64,000 nucleotides of DNA from Alishewanella agri BL06. GTDB taxonomy: Bacteria > Pseudomonadota > Gammaproteobacteria > Enterobacterales > Alteromonadaceae. Shown in pieces: positions 37,398 to 45,598 of this stretch (its first letter is position 1; each line of letters starts with the position of its first letter). A program made the translations under genes and the position numbers. The stretch is taken from NCBI RefSeq assembly GCF_000272005.1, contig NZ_AKKU01000026.1, positions 1-64,000 of the forward strand, written 5' to 3'. The notes beneath the pieces are model-generated. The model saw nothing but the letters and a program-made list of their open reading frames with translations. It had not been told where the DNA came from and searched no databases.

Positions 37398-37769
37398 ATG
37401 GAAAACTGGCAAGAATTTACTGAAGAAACTATCGCTGCCTTATTAGAAGATGGCAGCGATCCGGATGCGATGTACACCATTGAGCATCACTTTTATGACC
37501 AGGATTTTAATAAACTGGAAAAGCTGGCTGTTGAATTATTTAAGCTCGGCTATGAAGTGACTGACGCTGAAGAAGTGGAATTTGAAGACGGCGGCAGTGC
37601 CTGGGTATTTGATGCCATCCGTGAGCAATCCCTGGAAGCGGCCAGTATTACTGCTGATGCGATCAAGCTGGAAGCGCTGGCGAAAAAGCATCAGGTCGAA
37701 TATGACGGCTGGGGCACCTACTTTGAAGGCGATGAAGACGAAGAGTGGGACGAAGACGACGAGGAGTAA
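37398..37769 (+). CDS. rraB: ribonuclease E inhibitor RraB
   Basis: Protein that binds the RNase E scaffold and changes mRNA turnover. 123 residues, rich in Asp and Glu with an acidic tail (GDEDEEWDEDDEE). LLEDGSDPDAMYTIEHHFY, FKLGYEVTDAEEVE and VEYDGWGTYFEGD match the family closely. Starts 6 bases after plsC, so it is probably co-transcribed. A hairpin follows. Confidence 0.95.
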   Translation: MENWQEFTEETIAALLEDGSDPDAMYTIEHHFYDQDFNKLEKLAVELFKLGYEVTDAEEVEFEDGGSAWVFDAIREQSLEAASITADAIKLEALAKKHQVEYDGWGTYFEGDEDEEWDEDDEE

Positions 37770-37803
37770 GCCGTCGCTGCTTTAACCTCGTAAGCCGTGT
37801 TAG

Positions 37804-37827
37804 CAGCCAGGCAGAGTAGCCTGGCTG
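37804..37827. terminator. probable bidirectional terminator hairpin
   Basis: CAGCCAGGC (37804-37812) pairs with GCCTGGCTG (37819-37827) between the convergent ends of rraB and the lipoprotein gene. No strong T run, so the call rests on stem strength and position. Confidence 0.45.
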
Positions 37828-37839
37828 TTAGTGCGCTAA

Positions 37840-38241
37840 TTATTCAATGTAAATAGCAACCGCTTGCGCTACACGCTGGAGCCGGTTTTCAGTTATGGCA
37901 TAGCCTTGATTACCATCATAGCTACCAGTGCGCCTGACAAGCTCTGTTTCATCATGCAGTGTGGTCAGAATCAGACCATTAGCCCCAACTTCAGCGGCCT
38001 GCGTTTTCAGCGATGCTAATAATTCGTCCGTCAGCTTTGCGTCTGCAGCTGTTAGCCGGGCTGGACTCATCGCGGTTAATACCGCAATTTTCTCAAATTT
38101 TTCCGGTTTGCTTTCCACCATAACCACATCAGACACTGCAACTGCCGGACGTGCCTGACCGATCAGTTCCGATTCCACGGTCGGTTTCAAAGCGCAGCCG
38201 CTTAGTACCAGCGTAGTTAATAATAGTGCAGTAATTTTCAT
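37840..38241 (-). CDS. small lipoprotein of unknown function
   Basis: 133 residues with a type II signal sequence and lipobox LSGC (Cys16). The +2 residue is Ala, so outer-membrane sorting is expected. The mature part is a compact domain with VAVSDVVMVESKPE, AAEVGANGLILTTLH and a final VAQAVAIYIE, a pattern seen in several small proteobacterial lipoproteins of unknown role. A GAGG site lies 7 bases before the ATG. Monocistronic, convergent with rraB. Confidence 0.8.
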   Translation of the reverse strand: MKITALLLTTLVLSGCALKPTVESELIGQARPAVAVSDVVMVESKPEKFEKIAVLTAMSPARLTAADAKLTDELLASLKTQAAEVGANGLILTTLHDETELVRRTGSYDGNQGYAITENRLQRVAQAVAIYIE

Positions 38242-38548
38242 GCTTATGCCTCAGACAAAGGTTAGACCATACTCCTGACTCAGTTTAGACAGCTCTGATG
38301 AATATGCAAGATAATTCTCTCTTTATTTTAACCATTTAGTAACTATATACCAGGGTGACCTAGTCTAAAGATCATATTAGCGACCGGTGTCAGCCTCGTA
38401 ACAACGCCATTGGAACTCTGTCTCGCTGAAGTGCTTTTTCCCTACGTTTGGGAGCTACCAAACAACATCGCTGATCGTTTTTTGGGGAAACACAGTAACA
38501 ATAAGCAGGAAATCAACCTGCTCAGCTGCAGCACTTAAAGAACATGTT
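38242..38548. other. 307-base intergenic region with hairpins
   Basis: Between the divergent lipoprotein and MipA genes. No open frame worth calling. Two short dyads are present: GTTTGG/CCAAAC near 38447-38464 and AGCAGG/CCTGCT at 38504-38522, the latter about 27 bases before the MipA start. Promoters for both genes must lie here, but I see no strong boxes. Confidence 0.4.
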
Positions 38549-39316
38549 ATGACGATACTCAGGTCAATCAATACACTACTGATTACTACTACGTTGCTGT
38601 TTAGTACAACCGCTATCGCCCGTCAAAGTGCTCCGGATCCAGCTCCACAAGGGTTGCTTTATGGTGTGGGTGTCGGCATTAATCAGGAGATTTACCAGGG
38701 TTATAAAAGGCGGGTGATTCCGCTAGCGTTAATCGGTTATCGCGGTGAAAAGCTTTCTGTTTATGGTCCCTTTGCCAGTTATCAGTTAATGCGGGCAGGT
38801 GACCTCAGCTTTAGTGCTAAGCTGGCACCGCGTTTTGCTGGCTTTGATGATTCTGATAGCGACATTTTTATCGGTATGGCGAAACGTAAAACCTCATTAG
38901 ATGCCGGTTTGGGGCTGCAGTATCAACTGGCCGACTGGACCGTCGAAGCGGAAACCCTAATTGACGTACTGGGTAATTCCAATGGCTATGAATCGAAAAT
39001 TAAACTGAGTAATGCCCTGCGTTTTGGACCGGTACAGTTAAGCCCGTCCCTGGGAGCCAGTTATCTTAGTGATAAGCTGGTCGATTATTACTATGGCGTC
39101 AGGCCGGAAGAAGCAACGTTGAACCGCGCTGCCTATCAGGCTGGCTCGACCATTAATTACCACACTGGGCTGGCGCTAAGCACACCAATTTTGTTCGGTG
39201 GCATGACCCGACTGGGGATAGAGCATCACTGGTATGGCAGCAGTATCGCTGATAGTCCACTGACCGACCGCGATACCGGCTTTTCAGTTATTCTGTCCTG
39301 GAGCCGGTTTTTTTAA
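38549..39316 (+). CDS. MipA/OmpV family outer membrane protein
   Basis: 255 residues. Signal peptide (LLITTTLLFSTTAIARQ), then an outer-membrane beta-barrel with alternating strands. Family features are GVGVGINQEIYQGY, the strand-turn AKLAPRFAGFDDSDSDIFIGMAKRKTSL (split in two here), DYYYGVRPEEA and a C-terminal aromatic strand ending SWSRFF. MipA proteins scaffold peptidoglycan machinery; OmpV proteins are salt- or drug-regulated porin-like barrels. The ribosome site is weak. No partner gene directly attached. Confidence 0.87.
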   Translation: MTILRSINTLLITTTLLFSTTAIARQSAPDPAPQGLLYGVGVGINQEIYQGYKRRVIPLALIGYRGEKLSVYGPFASYQLMRAGDLSFSAKLAPRFAGFDDSDSDIFIGMAKRKTSLDAGLGLQYQLADWTVEAETLIDVLGNSNGYESKIKLSNALRFGPVQLSPSLGASYLSDKLVDYYYGVRPEEATLNRAAYQAGSTINYHTGLALSTPILFGGMTRLGIEHHWYGSSIADSPLTDRDTGFSVILSWSRFF

Positions 39317-39397
39317 CGCCAACAGTCTCCGGACCTTTGCATTTTTGCTACTTTCGGTGTTGTATTAACAACACGCTCCCAAAAGCAAGGTGTGCCA

Positions 39398-40096
39398 ATG
39401 AATGACGCAGCCGTTATGGCATGGTTAGCTGAACAACAAGATCCGCGCGGTATCCAGCACTGGCAAAAGTTAGGTGCGGCAACCGCGGGTTTACACAGTT
39501 ATGGCATCGGCCTGACTAAATTACGCCAATATGCAAAGCAGCTGGGGCGAAACCGCGCACTGGCGCAACAGCTATGGCAAAGCCAGTGCCATGAAGCGAA
39601 AGTACTGGCATTATTAATCGATGATCCGACGCAAATGAGTCGTGCGCAAGCCGAGCAACAGGTTGAGCAGGTTGGCGCAGGCATGCTGGCGCATGTCTTT
39701 GCATCGTGCGATGCGACGCTGGCGAAAGCCCCTTTTGTGATGGAGTTGGCAAATGATTGGCTGAGTAGTGAAGACCCGCTGCGTCGCGAATGCGGTTATG
39801 GCTTGCTATACGAAATTTCCAAGCTCAAACCCAAAAAAGCCCCGGACGACAGCTATTTTCTGAGCCAAATCGCCCGTATTGACCAGCAGATTGCACAGCA
39901 ACCAGAACGGGTGCAATTAGCGATGGCGACGGCCTTAATGGGTATCGGGAAACGCAACAAAGTGCTTAACCAGGCGGCTATAGCGGTGGCGCGTGCCGCC
40001 GGACCCATTGCCTTCACCTCTGCCAGCGGTAACTGTGAGCCCTTTGATGTGCTGAAACACCTGACGTCGGAACGCTTGCAACAACAACTGCGGTAA
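39398..40096 (+). CDS. AlkD-like HEAT-repeat DNA alkylation repair protein
   Basis: 232 residues from the ATG at 39398 (AAGG seven bases upstream; a GTG at 39392 is possible). Almost wholly helical. LRQYAKQLGRNRALAQQLWQSQCHEAKVLALLIDD is the HEAT pattern of AlkD proteins (shown here as two adjacent helices), and WLSSEDPLRRECGYGLL the next repeat. AlkD glycosylases remove alkylated purines. Many members like this one are annotated only by fold and lack proof of glycosylase activity. Convergent with the LytTR regulator gene. Confidence 0.75.
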   Translation: MNDAAVMAWLAEQQDPRGIQHWQKLGAATAGLHSYGIGLTKLRQYAKQLGRNRALAQQLWQSQCHEAKVLALLIDDPTQMSRAQAEQQVEQVGAGMLAHVFASCDATLAKAPFVMELANDWLSSEDPLRRECGYGLLYEISKLKPKKAPDDSYFLSQIARIDQQIAQQPERVQLAMATALMGIGKRNKVLNQAAIAVARAAGPIAFTSASGNCEPFDVLKHLTSERLQQQLR

Positions 40097-40106
40097 CGGC
40101 GGCGGA

Positions 40107-40811
40107 TTACAGGCTCCAACCTTGTTTAAAAGCGCTGGCCTGACGGCGGGAAATTTCGACCTTAAGATCGGCGTGTAGACTGACGTCAAAACCACCGCTA
40201 ATCGCTGGCGTAATTTGCCGAATATACTGGGTATTGATAATCCAACTGCGGTTAGCGCGAAAAAAGGTCTCGGCGGGCAGTTTTTGTTCCAATGCGCTCA
40301 GATTACGGTATATCAGCGGTTTTCCTCCGCCAAAATAGACCCGGGTATAGTTGCCCTGAGCTTCAAAAGCATAAATGTCGGCCAGGGTGACAAAGTAGCA
40401 GCGGTCACCATCTTTTAAAAACACCTGACTTTGCAGCGTCATCTGCGGGCGGTGGCTGGGTGAAGGCACCTTTGCCAGCGCGGCCTGTAAGCGGGGTAGG
40501 GTAACGGGTTTTAGCAGATAGTCAGTAGCGTGGTAATCAAAGGATTTGAGTGCGTATTGGTCAAAGGCGGTGACAAAGATCACATGCGGCAGTTGCCCTT
40601 GCTCAGCTAATTGCTCGAGCAGCTGAAAACCATTAGCGCCCGGCATATCGATATCCAACAACAGTAAATCCGGCTGCTGCTGGTTAAGCTGCTGCAACGC
40701 CTGAGCAACGTTCTCTGCTTCACCGACAATCTCTATTTGCGGGCAATGTTGTAACTGATTGCGCAGTTCCAGGCGTGCCAGACGGCTATCATCAACCAGC
40801 AGTACTTTCAT
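40107..40811 (-). CDS. LytTR-type response regulator
   Basis: 234 residues. Receiver domain with acidic pocket LLVDDSR, phospho-Asp53 in LLLLDIDMPG, and conserved Thr and Lys (FVTAFDQYA, YLLKPV). The C-terminal LytTR DNA-binding domain has the usual blocks IYAFEAQGNYTRVYF, LEQKLPAETFFRANRSWIIN and VEISRRQ. It overlaps the kinase gene by 20 bases and closes the hydrolase-kinase-regulator run. Binding sites would be paired direct repeats, which I did not identify. Confidence 0.93.
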   Translation of the reverse strand: MKVLLVDDSRLARLELRNQLQHCPQIEIVGEAENVAQALQQLNQQQPDLLLLDIDMPGANGFQLLEQLAEQGQLPHVIFVTAFDQYALKSFDYHATDYLLKPVTLPRLQAALAKVPSPSHRPQMTLQSQVFLKDGDRCYFVTLADIYAFEAQGNYTRVYFGGGKPLIYRNLSALEQKLPAETFFRANRSWIINTQYIRQITPAISGGFDVSLHADLKVEISRRQASAFKQGWSL

Positions 40812-41850
40812 TTGATAACTCCATCGGTAGCCGAATTTCGGTTATTACCTGCTGTGCCTGCTGGCTCAGCGTCAGACTGGCTTTGCCCTGATACAGCAAG
40901 GCCAGCCGTTGTCGGATATTCGCCAGGCCAACGCCGGTGCTGTCAGTAAGTTGTCGTAATTGCCCATCGTTGCTCACGGTTAGACAAAGTTGATCATCGA
41001 CGATGCGGGCGCTGATCTCAATGTTACCGCCAGCCGGTAAATGGCTGATGCCATGTTTGATGGCATTTTCAACACAGAGTTGCAGTAATAACCGCGGTAC
41101 GGCCAGCGACAGGCAGTGTTCCGGGATCCGCTGCTGATAGCGCAGCCGTCGCTCAAACTGAATTGAGCACAGTGCCAGGTAGTGCTGCACCACCTCCAGC
41201 TCCTGTACTAAGGGCACTTTCACGCCAGCCTTGGGATCCAGATTGTAGCGCAACATATCCGCCAGGATACTTAACATGTCGCGGGCTTTTTCCGGATCTT
41301 CCAGGATCAGCGCGCGGATATTATTTAGCGCATTAAACAGAAAATGCGGTTGTAGCTGATTTAGCAAGGCATCGAGTTGGGTAGCTTGCAGTAAAGCGGT
41401 AGTTTGTCGCAGCTGTCGTACTTTAGTGATCGCGAAATACAGCGCGGACCAGAGCGACATCGCCAGCAGCATATTAAAAAAGTTGCCGCTAAAAATATGT
41501 TTAATCACAAACCAGCGCTGTGCGGCCGGTACGGGAAAGCTGTATGGCGTCAGACTTAACAAAAAGAACACCAGTAGCAGCAGGCAGGTCGCCACCGCGG
41601 CGACCAGGATGCTACCAAACATTAGGCTGGTCGCCTGACGCAATACGCCGGCCTGCTGCAGTTTGCGCCGGTAAAGGCTGCGCAGCAGATGCGAGCCCAG
41701 GCCAGTACTGCCGACCAGTACCGCGCCATACAGCAGCTCGGTAGCGACAAACACCGGTCTGTTATAGATCATCAGACTCATCAGGGCGTACAGCAGCCCC
41801 CAGCCACTACATTGCAGTAGTGCGTAACTCGCTGGCCGGCTTAACGTCAT
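40792..41850 (-). CDS. LytS/YehU-type sensor histidine kinase
   Basis: 352 residues. Membrane part with about four to five helices in the first ~145 residues and no large periplasmic domain, then the His_kinase domain with phospho-acceptor His169 in QLQPHFLFNALNN and ATPase blocks VPRLLLQLCVENAIKHG and TGVGLANIRQRL. The DxGxG block is replaced by SNDGQLR. It starts in overlap (4 bases) with the serine hydrolase stop and itself overlaps the regulator gene, so all three are translationally coupled. The ligand is unknown; sensing may be intramembrane or through the hydrolase. Confidence 0.92.
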   Translation of the reverse strand: MTLSRPASYALLQCSGWGLLYALMSLMIYNRPVFVATELLYGAVLVGSTGLGSHLLRSLYRRKLQQAGVLRQATSLMFGSILVAAVATCLLLLVFFLLSLTPYSFPVPAAQRWFVIKHIFSGNFFNMLLAMSLWSALYFAITKVRQLRQTTALLQATQLDALLNQLQPHFLFNALNNIRALILEDPEKARDMLSILADMLRYNLDPKAGVKVPLVQELEVVQHYLALCSIQFERRLRYQQRIPEHCLSLAVPRLLLQLCVENAIKHGISHLPAGGNIEISARIVDDQLCLTVSNDGQLRQLTDSTGVGLANIRQRLALLYQGKASLTLSQQAQQVITEIRLPMELSNESTAG

Positions 41851-42803
41851 GGTTGTTTATCCTGTGGTAAAAGGGTTGTAGCGGGCTTGGCCAACCAGTC
41901 GGCAAATAATGCCATGCCCTGTTCGGTAACGGGTAGCGCAATATTAGTCAGGATCACCAGCCCCTTTTGCTGTGTGGTATCGAACACGACCAGACTACTA
42001 AAGCCGGCGGTTTGGCCGGCATGCCAATGCCAACCCTTAGCGGTCAGCATCCAGCCGGGTGTCATGGCAGGTTGGTCGTTAAGCTGCAGTGGTGTCAGCC
42101 ATAACTGCAGTAGCGGATCGGTGTTGGCCGTGGCGAAGATGTGCTTAAGCATCCCCGCCATATCTTCAATACTGGCGACCACTGCGCCGGCACCGGCCAG
42201 GCTGTCAAACTGCCAGTTAGCAACCTGCTCACCGTTAATGGCATAACCGCGTGCCAGTTTCGGCAGGGCAGGGGGTGTACCGGCGTGAGCTGGCAGCGAC
42301 AGCTGCACTTTGGCCAATGGCATCGCCAGTGGCCGGAATACACGCTGCTGCATCAGCTCCGCATAGGGCTGCTTTAACTCAGCGGCCAGCAGCCAACCCA
42401 GTAGACCATAGCCATAGTTGGAGTAGCCAAACTGGCGCTCAGTAAAGTCGGTTGTGGTTAGCGCGGTACGCAGCTCCTTATCGTGGTAGCGGGCATAAGG
42501 GTTACGTAAATCGTCCAGTGGTAAATTAGCCGGCAGCCTTGGCAAACCACTGCGGTGCGTCAGTAATTCAGTCAGGGTATATTGATGCGTTGCCAGTTCG
42601 GGCATGGCGAACTGTTGTGCCAGTGGCCGGTCGAGGTGCCAGCGCCCCTGCTGCACCAGACTTAGCACCGCCAGCGCGGTCAGGGGTTTGGATACCGAGC
42701 CAATTTCAAATAAGGTCTGCCGGTCAACCGCTTGGCCAGCGGCTTGCTGTTGGGTATCGGCCAGACCATGCAATTGGTATTGCACCTGCTGACCGTCAAT
42801 CAA
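41847..42803 (-). CDS. serine hydrolase (beta-lactamase/PBP4* type), C-terminal part of a frame-split protein
   Basis: 318 residues if read from the TTG at 42803, but the frame is open up to 42896 and the missing residues (LTLQQLPGWLKQEF, GQHGVAIALIDG) are clearly the true domain start. Active-site SxxK is S36-V-S-K39 (SVSKPLTAL), YxN is YSN, and the third motif is HAGQTAGF. No ribosome site precedes the TTG. I read this as the second half of one protein whose first half is the gene at 42874-43536; loss of one A in the A8 tract at 42891-42898 joins them. Likely peptidase or esterase acting in the periplasm, using the signal peptide of the first half. Confidence 0.83.
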   Translation of the reverse strand: MIDGQQVQYQLHGLADTQQQAAGQAVDRQTLFEIGSVSKPLTALAVLSLVQQGRWHLDRPLAQQFAMPELATHQYTLTELLTHRSGLPRLPANLPLDDLRNPYARYHDKELRTALTTTDFTERQFGYSNYGYGLLGWLLAAELKQPYAELMQQRVFRPLAMPLAKVQLSLPAHAGTPPALPKLARGYAINGEQVANWQFDSLAGAGAVVASIEDMAGMLKHIFATANTDPLLQLWLTPLQLNDQPAMTPGWMLTAKGWHWHAGQTAGFSSLVVFDTTQQKGLVILTNIALPVTEQGMALFADWLAKPATTLLPQDKQP

Positions 42804-42873
42804 GGCGATAGCAACACCGTGCTGGCCAAACTCCTGTTTCAGCCAGCCGGGTAACTGTTGTAACGTCAGTGGC

Positions 42874-43536
42874 TCAGTGGGTGTCAGGGCTTTTTTTTAA
42901 ATTAAGCGGCATGGCCCGGCCCTGAATAAAGGTGCCTTGCCATTCATCCTGTTGCCACTGCGCCTGATAGCTGGCATTAATCATTTTCGAACTGAAACTG
43001 AGCTGTTCAGCACTGAGGCTGAATTGGTCAACCGGAATACCATAGCTTTGTTGTTTCGGGCTATCCAGAGTGACATGGTAGCCACCGGCGATAACAGCGA
43101 CATTCAGCACCAGGGGTAGGCTGGCATTATTGCCAAGTGCTAATTCGCCTGCCCATTGTTGCTCCTGTGCCAGACGTTTCGTATCAGCATCGCTGAGCCG
43201 GGTAAGGGTGATGGGGATGGCGCGGCCCTGAGTAAAGACGCCGGTCAGTTGGTCACCGGCAAATTCGCCGCTAAAATTCGCACTTAATGCATCGGCGGCA
43301 AATTGCAACTTAGTGCCTTGCAACGTCATACTGCTGGGTAAAATGGGTTCTGAATGTTGATTTGGGCTAAACAGTTCCAGCTGATAGCCCTGTTCTGCCG
43401 GGCTAAGTTTAACACCCAGCACTATGCCCACTTCCGGTGCCAGCTGTAACACGCCACGCCAGTTGCCGCTGTAATCCTCAGCCAGGCTGGCAAAGCTGGC
43501 CAATAACAGGCCGCTACTGATCAGAATTTTGTTCAT
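42874..43536 (-). CDS. exported repeat protein, N-terminal part of the split serine hydrolase
   Basis: 220 residues with signal peptide (MNKILISSGLLLASFASLAE) and a strong AGGAGG ribosome site. Two related ~95-residue modules follow, each a beta-rich lipocalin-like unit: the first has SGNWRGVLQL and VFTQGRAIPITL, the second WAGELALG and TFIQGRAMPLNL. The second contains LDSPKQQSYGIPVDQ, a pattern found at the front of periplasmic serine and alpha/beta hydrolases. The protein stops soon after an A8 tract; the other frame continues straight into the serine hydrolase. First gene of the hydrolase-LytS-LytTR run. Confidence 0.78.
   Translation of the reverse strand: MNKILISSGLLLASFASLAEDYSGNWRGVLQLAPEVGIVLGVKLSPAEQGYQLELFSPNQHSEPILPSSMTLQGTKLQFAADALSANFSGEFAGDQLTGVFTQGRAIPITLTRLSDADTKRLAQEQQWAGELALGNNASLPLVLNVAVIAGGYHVTLDSPKQQSYGIPVDQFSLSAEQLSFSSKMINASYQAQWQQDEWQGTFIQGRAMPLNLKKSPDTH
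42891..42898 (-). other. A8 homopolymer at the frame break
   Basis: Eight consecutive A on the coding (minus) strand. With seven A the upstream repeat protein reads PLNLKK-ALTPTEPL and on into the hydrolase without interruption. Could be a slippage site, a fixed mutation or a sequencing error. Confidence 0.7.
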
Positions 43537-43652
43537 GGTCGCTCCTCCTTTAAAGTGAGCTTACAGCCTACAGCAGCCGGCTAACCGTTGTTGCGGTTAT
43601 ATGACCAGCGGTTGCTCGGCAGGTTTGCCGGTAATATTGGCGGATTAATGGT

Positions 43653-43678
43653 ACGCCGGTAGTGCTGAGTACCGGCGT
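43653..43678 (-). terminator. hairpin after the TIGR03545 gene
   Basis: ACGCCGGTA (43653-43661) and TACCGGCGT (43670-43678) pair perfectly around eight bases, 24 bases after the stop. No T run, so efficiency is uncertain. Confidence 0.4.
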
Positions 43679-43701
43679 TGACGTTAAATTCAGACTTTGC
43701 T

Positions 43702-45399
43702 TCAGCCGCCGCCTAATCGATCCAATAAGCGGTTACGCAGTTGATCCTGCAGATTACCCATTTTGGCGCCGAGTAACGCTTCGAGTTTGGCTTCGATGGC
43801 TTTGCTGTCGGTTTCCTGCTGTTGTAACAGGCTCAGCCATTCTTGCTGACCGGCGAGTTGCTGCTGCAGGCGGCTATCCAGTTCACTGCGCAGCTGAGTT
43901 TGCAATTGCGCGATTTTCTGTCTGGCTTCACCCAGCAAGGCATCGCCGAGCATCCGATCCAGCGAGGAGCGGATAGTGACTTGTGGATTCGAAATCAGCC
44001 CCTCCGCCAGCACATCCAGCGGAATTTGGCCTTGCTGGTTTAGCAAGCCGACCAGCTGATCCAAATAGCGGTTACCGGTTTTGTCAAAGTTGGCATTTTT
44101 TAACAGTACCTTGGCTTGTTGTTTTAACTGATCATCAGTCAGTTGTAACGAGCCATTGGCACTAAATAGCCCGGCCAACAGCGTCAAGGCAGTTTGCTCG
44201 CGGCCCAGCGTCAGGTTTTCCAGCGCCATGCCATCTAACTGCCAGCTCAGATTGGTGATCATCTGTTCTAAAATGGCGAAATCGCCATTCAGTTTGAAGG
44301 TATTAAGTTTAGGTAAGCCGGCAACATCCAGACTAAAACGGGTTGCCACATTATTAATCAGCTGGTGCTGGGTAGTGATATCCTGCATTTGAATGGTGCT
44401 TTCGGTACCGGCCAGCAGTAAGTGCACCCTGGCCTGTTTTACCCAAAAATCCGGATAAGGCTGGTTTGGATCCAGCGGTTTAGCCGGTGCCGGCTCGCCA
44501 TCTTGTTGCAGATAGGGTTTCGCCAGTTGATACAATGCTTCCAGTTTCTGAATTTCCCGTGCCCAGACATCGCCAAGTAAAATCTGAAAAATCGGTGCCA
44601 GGCCACCTTGCTGAATATTGGCCAGTTGCTGCAGTTGTTGCCAGTCCTGATCCGCGGCAGAGCGTAGCGCCGTTACTGCGCTGCTCAGGCTGTCACGGCT
44701 TTGCAGCAGGCTTTGCTGCAGGTCACGCAATTTGTCGCGTTCGGCACGCAGCTGTTGTTGCAGCGCATTAAACTGCTGGGTTTTGGCGGCCAGTTCGCTG
44801 GCATCGCTGATCCGGCTCTCGGTTAAAGCTTTCACATTCGCCTGAAACTCTGCCAGCTGCTCCGCCGTAGGTAATTGTTGGCGCAATTCGGTAAATTTCT
44901 GCTTTTGTTGCTCGGCCAGTTGTTTTAGTGCTGCACCTTGCTGCAGGGTTTGCAAATTTGCCCGCGCCAGAATGGCATTGGCGGTTGGGATCTCAACCTG
45001 CAGCAAGGACGCCAGATCGAGCGCGTTATCATTAGCCGGCGGTACCCGATATACCTTACCGGGTTTTGTTCTTTTGCTGCCATAGGCCAGTTCGGAAACT
45101 TCCAGTTCCTCTACCACATAATAGCCTTTTAGTGCCGGCCAGGGGTCGACACGGGCATAAGCATTACTAAAGCTGATACTGTTAAATTCTGGCTTGGCCG
45201 GATCGGTCAGTTGTACGCCAGAGAGGTTAACTGACACTGGCATTAAGCGCAGCGACACACTATCAATATTGACCTCGGCACCGGTCACCTGCTCCAGTTC
45301 ACTGGTTAGCACGGTTTTGATAATGCTGTTGGCCAGTAAATACGCCACCACTACCAGGGTGATCAGGCTTACCGGAATTAACCATAGTAACTTTTTCAT
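43702..45399 (-). CDS. TIGR03545 family membrane-anchored protein
   Basis: 565 residues. N-terminal membrane helix (LLWLIPVSLITLVVVAYLLA) followed by an AsmA-like beta region (AEVNIDSVSLRLMPVSVNLSGVQLTDP), a long coiled coil around residues 165-245, and a second beta-rich half ending in another helical segment with many Gln. This arrangement is that of the TIGR03545 proteins, whose role is unknown; the AsmA-like opening hints at envelope lipid handling. The usual TIGR03546 neighbour is not present here. An AGGA site precedes the ATG. Divergent from the amidase. Confidence 0.85.
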   Translation of the reverse strand: MKKLLWLIPVSLITLVVVAYLLANSIIKTVLTSELEQVTGAEVNIDSVSLRLMPVSVNLSGVQLTDPAKPEFNSISFSNAYARVDPWPALKGYYVVEELEVSELAYGSKRTKPGKVYRVPPANDNALDLASLLQVEIPTANAILARANLQTLQQGAALKQLAEQQKQKFTELRQQLPTAEQLAEFQANVKALTESRISDASELAAKTQQFNALQQQLRAERDKLRDLQQSLLQSRDSLSSAVTALRSAADQDWQQLQQLANIQQGGLAPIFQILLGDVWAREIQKLEALYQLAKPYLQQDGEPAPAKPLDPNQPYPDFWVKQARVHLLLAGTESTIQMQDITTQHQLINNVATRFSLDVAGLPKLNTFKLNGDFAILEQMITNLSWQLDGMALENLTLGREQTALTLLAGLFSANGSLQLTDDQLKQQAKVLLKNANFDKTGNRYLDQLVGLLNQQGQIPLDVLAEGLISNPQVTIRSSLDRMLGDALLGEARQKIAQLQTQLRSELDSRLQQQLAGQQEWLSLLQQQETDSKAIEAKLEALLGAKMGNLQDQLRNRLLDRLGGG

Positions 45400-45598
45400 C
45401 AGGCTGTCCTTATTGCTTGGCTAAGGGAAGTGTAGTGGAAATTATGATTACTTTCATTACTTTGGTGCTTTTGGTGGCAGAAGGTTCCGCTATGGCAGTT
45501 GCGACCAGCAGCAGCGCGCTGCGATAAAAGGCACTGTAATTCGTGCCGGCAGACAGTAAGCTAAAGTCAGCGAGTACGCTTAGTTAAAGAGAGGCAGT

